Source: Nanosynbacter sp. (GTDB taxonomy: Bacteria; Patescibacteriota; Saccharimonadia; Saccharimonadales; Saccharimonadaceae). From it: 64,000 nt of DNA. Positions 58,029 through 64,000 of the stretch are shown here, one piece after another (position 1 is the first letter of the stretch; each line of letters begins with the position of its first letter). The position numbers and the translations under genes were made by a program. Below the pieces are notes generated by a model. It was not told the origin of the DNA. It did no database searches and worked only from the letters and a program-made list of their open reading frames with translations. The stretch spans positions 62,001-126,000 of the forward strand of contig JABZJS010000002.1 of assembly GCA_015257665.1 (NCBI GenBank), read 5' to 3'.

Positions 58029-60863
58029 ATGTCGGAGCAGATACGGATTGTTGGGGCGCGCCAGAATAACCTCAAAGATGTCAGTGTGACCATTCCACGC
58101 GATCAGTTTGTGGTGGTAACGGGCCTGAGTGGTAGTGGTAAGTCGAGCCTCGTCTTTGACACGATCTACGCTGAGGGGCAGCGCCGCTATGTGGAGAGTT
58201 TAAGCAGCTATGCACGGCAGTTCCTTGGCATTATGGATAAGCCCGACGTTGACTCTATTGATGGTCTGAGCCCCAGTATTAGCATCGACCAAAAGTCGAC
58301 AAGTCGCAACCCGCGCTCCACTGTCGCTACAGTGACGGAGATCTACGATTATTTACGCCTGCTCTTTGCTCGGGTGGGGGTGCCGCATTGCCCAGCTCTT
58401 ATGCCCGATGGCACGCGCTGTGGCAAGCCTGTCCAGCGCCGAACAGCTCAGTCTATTATCGACGAAATTATGAAACTTCCTGAGGGGAGCAAGCTCATGT
58501 TACTGGCACCAATTGTGAGCCAAAAGAAGGGGGAGTTTGCCCACATCCCCGAGCAGTACATGCGCAGTGGCTTTGCGCGGGCCCGGGTGGATGGCGTGGT
58601 GTATGCACTTGATGAGTTCCCAGAGCTACAGAAGAGCTATAAGCATGATATTGAGCTGGTGGTCGATCGTGTCGTGATGGCACCAACGATGATGAGTCGC
58701 ATCTCGCAGTCGGTCGAGCAAGCGCTGGAGCTCGCCAGTGGCGTGGTGCAGGTGTTGGATGCCACGAGTGGGGAGATCACGACGTATAGTCAGCGCTATG
58801 CCTGTATGGATCACCCAGGCGAGGATATCCCCGAGCTCGAGCCGCGGCTCTTTAGTTTCAACGCGCCGCAGGGAGCGTGTCCGGTTTGCACGGGTCTCGG
58901 CACACGCCTGGAAGTTGACCCTGAGCTCATCCTTAACCCCAACCTGACGATTGCCGAGGGAGCGATCCGCCCCTTCAACCGCTTTAATGCCGAAGCGTGG
59001 TACATGAAGCGTCTCGCCGCGGTAGCTGAGGAGCATGGCTTTAGCTTGCACGTACCCGTCAAGGAACTGGGTGATGATGCCGTGCAGAAGGTACTGTACG
59101 GCACAGGTAAGCAAAAATACCGTATTCACCTCAGTGGTAATCGTTATTATGACTCGACCTACGAAGGGGTCATTCCCAACCTCGAGCGTCGCCATCGCGA
59201 GACCGATAGTGAGTTTATGCGCAAAGATATCGAGCGCTTCATGCGGGAGCGGAAGTGCACGGCCTGCAAGGGCGCGCGGCTCAAACCAGTGGTGCTGGCA
59301 GTGACAGTCAATGGTCTCTCCATTATGGATATCTGCAATCTGGACGTCGCCAATGCGCTGGATATGATAGGCCAGCTGGAGTTTAGTGCAGAACAGCAGC
59401 ACATCGTTAAGCTTGTTGTCAAAGAGATCATGGCGCGGCTGGGCTTTATGAACAATGTCGGGCTCAGCTACCTCGAGCTGGGGCGGGCAGCCAACACGCT
59501 CAGTGGTGGTGAGGCGCAGCGTATCCGCCTCGCGACGCAGATTGGTAGTGGCCTGCAGGGGGTGCTGTATGTGCTGGATGAGCCATCAATTGGCCTCCAC
59601 CAGCGTGACAACGATCGTCTCATCCAGACGCTCAAGAATCTACGCGACCTAGGTAATACTGTGCTTGTGGTAGAGCACGACGAAGATACGATTGCGGCGG
59701 CTGACTATCTGGTGGATGTTGGGCCGGGTGCTGGCGTGCACGGTGGGGAGATCGTGGCATGTGGCACGCCAGCAGAGGTAGCACACATGCCGCAGAGCAT
59801 CACCGGTCGGTATCTGTCTGGCACTGAGAAGATCCCAGTGCCAGCCCAGCGCCGCCCAATTGAGCAGGGCCGTGCACTGATAATCCGCGGGGCACGCGAG
59901 AATAATCTCAAGAATATCGACGTGACCATCCCGCTTGGCGTCCTTACGCTGGTGACAGGGGTGAGTGGCAGTGGCAAGTCGACGCTCGTCAATAGCATTC
60001 TCGCGAGCGAGCTCACTGCCCGTTTACATCGAGCTCAAGCAGTGCCAGGTGCACATGATGCAATCGATGGGGTCGAGCAGCTCGATAAAGCAATTGTCAT
60101 CGACCAGTCGGCAATTGGCCGCACCCCGCGCTCCAACCCTGCTACCTATACCGGTGTCTTTACACAGATTCGCGAGCTTTTTGCGGGCACACCCGAGGCA
60201 AATATCCGCGGCTACAAGCCAGGGCGCTTTAGCTTTAATGTTAAAGGTGGGCGCTGCGAGCATTGTCAGGGCGATGGCGTTATTAAGATAGAGATGCATT
60301 TCTTGCCCGATGTCTACATCCAATGCCCCGAATGTCATGGCAAGCGCTATAATCGTGAGGCGCTTGAGATCACCTATAAAGGTAAGACGATTAGCGACGT
60401 CTTGGATATGACGGTCGAGCAAGCCTGTGAGTTCTTCGCTAACATTCCTGCGATCGCTCGCAAGTTGACGACGATCAACGAAGTGGGCCTTGGCTATATT
60501 AAGCTCGGCCAGCCCGCCACGACCTTTAGTGGTGGCGAGGCGCAGCGTATCAAACTTGCTACCGAGCTGAGTCGGCGCACGACTGGCAAGACACTCTATA
60601 TTCTCGACGAACCAACTACCGGCCTGCACACCGCTGACGTCAAGAAGCTACTCGAAATTCTCCAACGCCTCGTAGCGGGCGGCAATAGTATGGTTATCAT
60701 TGAGCATAATCTTGAGGTTATTAAATGCGCTGACCATATCATTGACATGGGCCCCGAAGGCGGGCAGGGCGGCGGCACCGTCATCGCCAGTGGTACACCC
60801 GAGGAAGTCGCACATAACCCAGCATCGTTTACGGGGAAGTATTTGCGGTCGCTCTTGGGCTAA
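58029..60863 (+). CDS. uvrA: UvrABC excinuclease subunit A
   Basis: 944 residues, full length. Two ABC ATPase halves: Walker A GLSGSGKSS (32-40) and GVSGSGKST (~640-650), signatures LSGGEAQRIRLATQ and FSGGEAQRIKLATE, Walker B YVLDEPSIGLH and YILDEPTTGLH. Zinc modules are visible: CPALMPDGTRCG near 120, CPVCTGLG, the CTACKG pair, and CEHCQGDG...CPECHG in the second half. It recognises DNA lesions and loads UvrB for nucleotide excision repair. No uvrB or uvrC lies in the window. Confidence 0.98.
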   Translation: MSEQIRIVGARQNNLKDVSVTIPRDQFVVVTGLSGSGKSSLVFDTIYAEGQRRYVESLSSYARQFLGIMDKPDVDSIDGLSPSISIDQKSTSRNPRSTVATVTEIYDYLRLLFARVGVPHCPALMPDGTRCGKPVQRRTAQSIIDEIMKLPEGSKLMLLAPIVSQKKGEFAHIPEQYMRSGFARARVDGVVYALDEFPELQKSYKHDIELVVDRVVMAPTMMSRISQSVEQALELASGVVQVLDATSGEITTYSQRYACMDHPGEDIPELEPRLFSFNAPQGACPVCTGLGTRLEVDPELILNPNLTIAEGAIRPFNRFNAEAWYMKRLAAVAEEHGFSLHVPVKELGDDAVQKVLYGTGKQKYRIHLSGNRYYDSTYEGVIPNLERRHRETDSEFMRKDIERFMRERKCTACKGARLKPVVLAVTVNGLSIMDICNLDVANALDMIGQLEFSAEQQHIVKLVVKEIMARLGFMNNVGLSYLELGRAANTLSGGEAQRIRLATQIGSGLQGVLYVLDEPSIGLHQRDNDRLIQTLKNLRDLGNTVLVVEHDEDTIAAADYLVDVGPGAGVHGGEIVACGTPAEVAHMPQSITGRYLSGTEKIPVPAQRRPIEQGRALIIRGARENNLKNIDVTIPLGVLTLVTGVSGSGKSTLVNSILASELTARLHRAQAVPGAHDAIDGVEQLDKAIVIDQSAIGRTPRSNPATYTGVFTQIRELFAGTPEANIRGYKPGRFSFNVKGGRCEHCQGDGVIKIEMHFLPDVYIQCPECHGKRYNREALEITYKGKTISDVLDMTVEQACEFFANIPAIARKLTTINEVGLGYIKLGQPATTFSGGEAQRIKLATELSRRTTGKTLYILDEPTTGLHTADVKKLLEILQRLVAGGNSMVIIEHNLEVIKCADHIIDMGPEGGQGGGTVIASGTPEEVAHNPASFTGKYLRSLLG

Positions 60864-60918
60864 TTTCAAAGGATAAAAACATATATGGTGTTGCTGCGAC
60901 AAGAGGAGTTTGTTTGTC

Positions 60919-61362
60919 TTAGAGTAGGCCTAGTTCGCGGCAATAGTTGCTATTGCGTTTTTCATCGCGAACGCGCGGTGGAAGGAGTTTCGAGAGACTT
61001 CTGGCGTATAATTCGCCGCCGTCGGAGTCTGGTTGCTCATGACGTGTCACAGCTCCGTCTTGATAATAGAATTTCCACACATCGCAAAATCCTGATGGAT
61101 GCTCGTGCTTCTTCTCACGGCAACTCACGCCAGCGTAGATTACCTCACTATTGTGAGCAAGAACGTACGTTTTGCACGTTTCGCCCTGGCGGATCTGCGC
61201 CAGATAGCGTTCGGTCATTTGGCGTGCCGGTGCGTCGTTGCCATACGCTAGGCCATCCGTCCACCACCAATAGACTGCGAACCCGCCCGCAACCAGTGCC
61301 AGAAACAGTACAAGGAGGATAAGCCGTTTAATGCGAATGCGCGGAAGAAATGGTAGCTTCAT
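60919..61362 (-). CDS. Membrane-anchored small extracytoplasmic protein, unknown
   Basis: 147 residues. A basic start (RIRIKR) and one helix (LILLVLFLALVAGGFAVYWWW) act as signal anchor. An extracytoplasmic domain follows with four cysteines (GETCKTYV, GVSCREKK, SGFCDVWK, SNYCREL), which could form two disulfides. Tyr/Trp-rich WKFYYQDGAV lies in the centre. No family was recognised. TATTGT on the minus strand lies 6 nt before the ATG, giving a leaderless message. Confidence 0.7.
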   Translation of the reverse strand: MKLPFLPRIRIKRLILLVLFLALVAGGFAVYWWWTDGLAYGNDAPARQMTERYLAQIRQGETCKTYVLAHNSEVIYAGVSCREKKHEHPSGFCDVWKFYYQDGAVTRHEQPDSDGGELYARSLSKLLPPRVRDEKRNSNYCRELGLL

Positions 61363-61449
61363 AACTATACAATACCGCGCAGTAAGGGATAATGCAAATT
61401 TGCTTGCTATCAGTAATCGGCAACAGTATCCGCGCTATGACCCTTGAGG

Positions 61450-61455
61450 TATGAT
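61450..61455 (+). promoter_or_regulatory. -10 box of the DUF6624-like gene (leaderless)
   Basis: TATGAT ends 6 nt before ATG 61462. This promoter decides the start against ATG 61444, which lies upstream of it. Confidence 0.55.
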
Positions 61456-61461
61456 AGGATA

Positions 61462-62034
61462 ATGAGAGTAATATATAAAAAACCAAGGCAAAGTTTATCC
61501 ACTATGAGATCAAAACAGTCACAACCTGATAGGCAATCATATCGCACTGCCATTCTTCGCTATGCCCAGCGCGATCAAGCGATGCGCCAGCAGTACTTAG
61601 TTGGTGGCAGGGCGTGGGATGCATCGCTCGATGCTGACTCGACTAAATTTTTGCGTACGGTTGTGGCGGCAATTGGCTGGCCAACACTACGTATGGTGGG
61701 CAGTAAGGCTTCGACCGCGGCGTGGTTGCTACTGCAGCATTCGCCAGATATCGACTTTATGGAGCATTGCCTTGAGCTGATGAAGGCAGCGCCACGTGGC
61801 GAGGTTGCGCTGCGCGATATTGCCTTCCTCGAGGATCGGGTGTGTTTGCTACGTGGTCGGCCACAGATATATGGCTCGCAGTTTCAGGGGCGGGGTAAAA
61901 CCCTTCGTCTCTATCCAGTCGAAGACGCTGAGCGGCTTGATGAGCGCCGTGCGGCGATGGGTCTGCTGCCATTTGCAGAGTATGAAAAGCAGATTCGTCA
62001 GATGTATGGCGACGAGCCGCCAGCTGCCAGATAA
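61462..62034 (+). CDS. DUF6624-like protein
   Basis: 190 residues from ATG 61462. The conserved core is DADSTKFLRTVVAAIGWPTLRMVGSKAS, AAWLLLQHSPDIDFMEHCLEL, ALRDIAFLEDRVCLLRGRPQIYGSQF and a C-terminal RRAAMGLLPFAEYEKQI. This matches the layout of DUF6624 proteins (GWP, AWLLxQHxD, LEDRVxxxxGxxQxYGTQ), seen in many bacteria; the molecular function is unknown. It has no membrane segment and ends at a bidirectional terminator shared with dedA. Confidence 0.75.
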   Translation: MRVIYKKPRQSLSTMRSKQSQPDRQSYRTAILRYAQRDQAMRQQYLVGGRAWDASLDADSTKFLRTVVAAIGWPTLRMVGSKASTAAWLLLQHSPDIDFMEHCLELMKAAPRGEVALRDIAFLEDRVCLLRGRPQIYGSQFQGRGKTLRLYPVEDAERLDERRAAMGLLPFAEYEKQIRQMYGDEPPAAR

Positions 62035-62076
62035 GAGGTATAGGGCAAAAATATCGGATAATCGAACAAGACAAAA

Positions 62077-62110
62077 TAAAAAAGCCAGCTACTCATACGC
62101 TGACTTTTTA
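62077..62110. terminator. Bidirectional terminator between the DUF6624-like gene and dedA
   Basis: AAAAAG-C-CAGC (to 62089) / GCTG-A-CTTTTT (62099-62109) with one mismatch. A-run on one side and T-run on the other suit convergent genes. Confidence 0.7.
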
Positions 62111-62142
62111 CACAAATAGTGCGTTAAATAAATGTACTGAGG

Positions 62143-62811
62143 TTATTTCTTCGTTCGCTTGCCTTTACTGAACAGCACAGAGAGCTGATATTTGAGCTTA
62201 TCGCGAGTCGATTTTTGTTTGAGCGCATGGATGACCATCGGTGCAACGGAGATAAGGATGATAATAATTGCGGTCACCTCAATATTAACACCAGCTTTGG
62301 TAAGGATTGCGCCTGCAAAGTAGCCAAGATAGGTGAAGATGGCGGCCCATAGCGCACCCCCGACGATATTAAACAAGAGGAACGTATTGTAGTGCATCTT
62401 GCTAGCGCCAGCGACAATTGGGGCAAAGGTGCGCACGATGGGCACAAAGCGCGCTAGGACAATGGTCAGTGAGCCGTGCTTTTGGTAAAATTGCTCGGCT
62501 TGCTCGAGATATTTTTTCTTAAAGAAGCGCGAGTTTGGCTTGAGAAAAAGCTTGCGCCCAACTTTGTGACCAAAGGCATAGCCAGTGCTATCACCAAGGA
62601 TTGCCATAAGAGCGATCGCTGCAACGAAGAGGTGAATATTGAGTGGGTGGCCAAATAGGCGAAGGATCTCTTGATTCACCATATAGCCTGCCGTAAAGAG
62701 GAGGCTGTCCCCCGGCAAGACAAAGCCAATCAAGAGGCCAGACTCTGCATAGACCACAAGCAAAACCGCGGCAATGCCGAGGCCAGTAATTGCATGTATA
62801 AGTGATTCCAT
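62143..62811 (-). CDS. DedA-family membrane protein
   Basis: 222 residues. DedA hallmarks: ESGLLIGFVLPGDSLLFTAGYM, ILGDSTGYAFGHKVGRKLF, FYQKHGSLTIVLARFVPIVRTFAPIVAGASKM and NIVGGALWAAIFTYLGYFAG. Several reentrant/membrane helices and a basic C-terminus. Family members scramble or flip lipids such as undecaprenyl phosphate and affect envelope homeostasis. TATACT (62825-62820) lies 8 nt before the ATG. Confidence 0.94.
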   Translation of the reverse strand: MESLIHAITGLGIAAVLLVVYAESGLLIGFVLPGDSLLFTAGYMVNQEILRLFGHPLNIHLFVAAIALMAILGDSTGYAFGHKVGRKLFLKPNSRFFKKKYLEQAEQFYQKHGSLTIVLARFVPIVRTFAPIVAGASKMHYNTFLLFNIVGGALWAAIFTYLGYFAGAILTKAGVNIEVTAIIIILISVAPMVIHALKQKSTRDKLKYQLSVLFSKGKRTKK

Positions 62812-62819
62812 CGCGCTTT

Positions 62820-62825
62820 AGTATA
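62820..62825 (-). promoter_or_regulatory. -10 box of dedA (leaderless)
   Basis: TATACT on the minus strand, 8 nt before ATG 62811. Confidence 0.6.
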
Positions 62826-62940
62826 CCATACTTTGCTCGGGGAAGGGAGTTCTTTGCTGCTTTTGGCCCACCTGGCACAAAAATGCTATACTAAAGAGGT
62901 AATATTACTTAACTCCGGAAACATATCCGAAAGGAGAGCT

Positions 62941-63642
62941 ATGGGAGATAAGATAACACTAAGGATCGAGACACGATCAATTCACGGTAAGAAAGTTCGC
63001 CAATTGCGCCGCCAAGGCATAACGCCAGCGGTGGTGTATGGTGCTGGTATGGAGGCTGCTGATGTGCAAGCACCGAGCGGTGAGGTGGCAAAGGTTGTGG
63101 CTGCAGCTGGCCGCCACACACCGATTCATTTGACAGGGGTCAAGCGGCGGATTGCGCTTATCAAGAGTATTGACTACGACCCAACGCGAGTGGGCGTGAT
63201 TCGCCACATTGCCCTGCATGCGGTGCGTGCAGACGAGCCGGTTACGGCAGAGGTGCCAGTGCGCCTTATTGGTATGGGTGAGTCTGAAGCTGAGAAGAAT
63301 GGACTAGTCGTGCTGCAGGCAATTGAGAAGGTTGAAGTGAAGGCCTTGCCGATGGACTTACCTGAAACGCTTGATGTTTCGGTGCTTGGTCTGGCCAGTG
63401 AGGGTGACCGCGTCACAGTGGGTGACATCACACTACCTGAGGGTGTTGAACTGGTCGAACACGACGATGGCCGTGAAGGTACTGCCGATGATGACGTGAC
63501 GGTGAAGGATCTCGTCATTGCGAGTGCCTACGAGCCAAGTGCACTTGCTGCCGCTAATGAGGCCGCCGCTGGTACCGCCGAAAACGCGGATGCTGAAGAC
63601 GTTGCAGCCGAGCAGGGTAGCGACGATGATGCAGCAGCATAG
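62941..63642 (+). CDS. rplY: 50S ribosomal protein L25 (CTC form)
   Basis: 233 residues from ATG 62941, with AAAGGAG upstream; a TATACT near 62885 gives a leader of ~45 nt. The L25 5S-rRNA-binding domain is visible (LRIETRSIHGKKVRQLRRQGITPAVVYG), then the CTC/TL5 C-terminal domain (AEVPVRLIGMGESEAEKNGLVV ... VTVGDITLPEGVELVEHDD). It ends in an Ala/Glu/Asp tail. The protein binds 5S rRNA in the large subunit; the long form is also called general stress protein Ctc in Gram-positives. Confidence 0.94.
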   Translation: MGDKITLRIETRSIHGKKVRQLRRQGITPAVVYGAGMEAADVQAPSGEVAKVVAAAGRHTPIHLTGVKRRIALIKSIDYDPTRVGVIRHIALHAVRADEPVTAEVPVRLIGMGESEAEKNGLVVLQAIEKVEVKALPMDLPETLDVSVLGLASEGDRVTVGDITLPEGVELVEHDDGREGTADDDVTVKDLVIASAYEPSALAAANEAAAGTAENADAEDVAAEQGSDDDAAA

Positions 63643-63696
63643 CACCTAGCGAGAGATCCTCAATCAAGTAAGCACTTACAACAGCGATTAATCATA

Positions 63697-63729
63697 AAAG
63701 AAACCAGTCGTGTGAGGCTGGTTTCTTCT
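63697..63729 (+). terminator. rplY terminator
   Basis: Stem AGAAACCAG (63699-63707) / CTGGTTTCT (63718-63726), 10-nt loop, short T-rich tail. Confidence 0.7.
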
Positions 63730-63756
63730 GCTATATAGGCCGTAATTATGCAGTCG

Positions 63757-64000
63757 CTACACCGCGAGGAATCCGCCATCCACCACAATCTCCGCCCCAT
63801 TGACGTACTGGCTCATTGGCGTACCAAGCCACAGCGCAGTGCAGGCAACGTTATCGGGCTGGCCCAGATTCTTGGCAGGAAGGCGGAGATTGTAGGTGAG
63901 GCCAGTCTTGATGATGGAGAAGTCGAGCTTCTTGAGCGCCGCAAGCCCCATTTTCTGAGCACCTGGTGTGCTGATACCGCCCGGCAAAATGGTATTTATC
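63757..64000 (-). CDS. SDR-family oxidoreductase, C-terminal fragment (truncated by window edge)
   Basis: The frame is open to the window end; the visible ~80 residues read NTILPGGISTPG, then AKNLGQPDNVACTALWLGTPMSQYVNGAEIVVDGGFLAV. This is the standard end of short-chain dehydrogenases such as FabG-like or glucose-dehydrogenase-like enzymes (PGxxxT loop; A..alwL.S..s.yvnG..ivVDGG). The catalytic YxxxK and cofactor site lie outside, so substrate cannot be inferred. The apparent TTG near 63987 is not a start. Confidence 0.88.
   Translation of the reverse strand, partial: INTILPGGISTPGAQKMGLAALKKLDFSIIKTGLTYNLRLPAKNLGQPDNVACTALWLGTPMSQYVNGAEIVVDGGFLAV

Noticed and set aside
60885..61322. Plus-strand ORF of 145 codons after uvrA
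   Set aside because: It is antisense to the membrane-anchored protein at 60919-61362, which has a clear signal anchor and promoter; the plus frame is Arg/Ser-rich shadow sequence.
1..64000. Recoded TGA (code 25 of Gracilibacteria/Absconditabacteria)
   Set aside because: TGA ends several genes at sensible positions (nifS-type, DUF218, ruvX), with the next start overlapping it, so the standard bacterial code applies.
1..64000. tRNA genes, rRNA, IS elements, prophage or CRISPR arrays
   Set aside because: Intergenic regions were read for T-arm motifs, terminal repeats and regular repeats; none was found.

Overview
The window reads as a chromosomal segment of a reduced Patescibacteria/CPR genome, most likely Candidatus Saccharibacteria (TM7). 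The reasons are trimmed housekeeping proteins (an AlaRS without its C-terminal domain, a ClpB starting at NBD1, a MurE-like ligase missing its N-terminal domain), a cell-wall gene set resembling that of Gram-positives and Actinobacteria (Rpf-like, G5/3D, LysM-CHAP, MltG, VanZ, an LAETG sorting signal), TGA used as a normal stop, and many conserved but unassigned proteins. No tRNA, rRNA, transposase or CRISPR array was recognised. The organism call is an inference; no phylogeny was run.

Layout. 1-3.3 kb: tail of a Wzx-like flippase, VanZ, an AT-rich orphan membrane gene, a candidate structured RNA and a small membrane protein. 3.5-15 kb: pyk, a 1161-residue disordered tail-anchored protein, pcrA, a murE-like gene and an Rpf-like/3D wall-remodelling pair. 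15-17.2 kb: a degraded winged-helix gene, a perfect 32-bp palindrome and a purine tract. 17.2-21.6 kb: rsmA, an IMPase-like gene, pgeF-like, a cupin and an EamA transporter. 21.6-29.5 kb: an accessory island with two paralogous multi-HTH proteins facing two proteins built from a repeated W/GW/AWG domain plus a TY-Chap-like domain. 29.5-39.2 kb: metG-tatD operon, nifS-ydcF-mnmA operon, an LAETG surface protein and alaS. 40-50.7 kb: FtsA-like, a large membrane protein, ruvX, mltG, LysM-CHAP, obgE and sbcB. 50.9-54.1 kb: a Zur-like regulator, an SDR and a His-rich COG0523 GTPase. 54.3-64 kb: PEBP, clpB with CIRCE, YhhN, uvrA, a DUF6624-like gene, DedA, L25 and a partial SDR.

Expression. About twenty transcription units have a -10 hexamer ending only 4-10 nt before the start codon and no Shine-Dalgarno sequence, so their mRNAs should be leaderless or nearly so. 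Genes inside operons, and a minority of leading genes, carry AGGAG-type sites, often with stop/start overlaps.

The best candidates for something undescribed are the island at 21.6-29.5 kb, the structured RNA near 2.65 kb, the Zur-like divergent promoter in which one palindromic TTGCAA serves as -35 for both directions, and the pervasive leaderless architecture.
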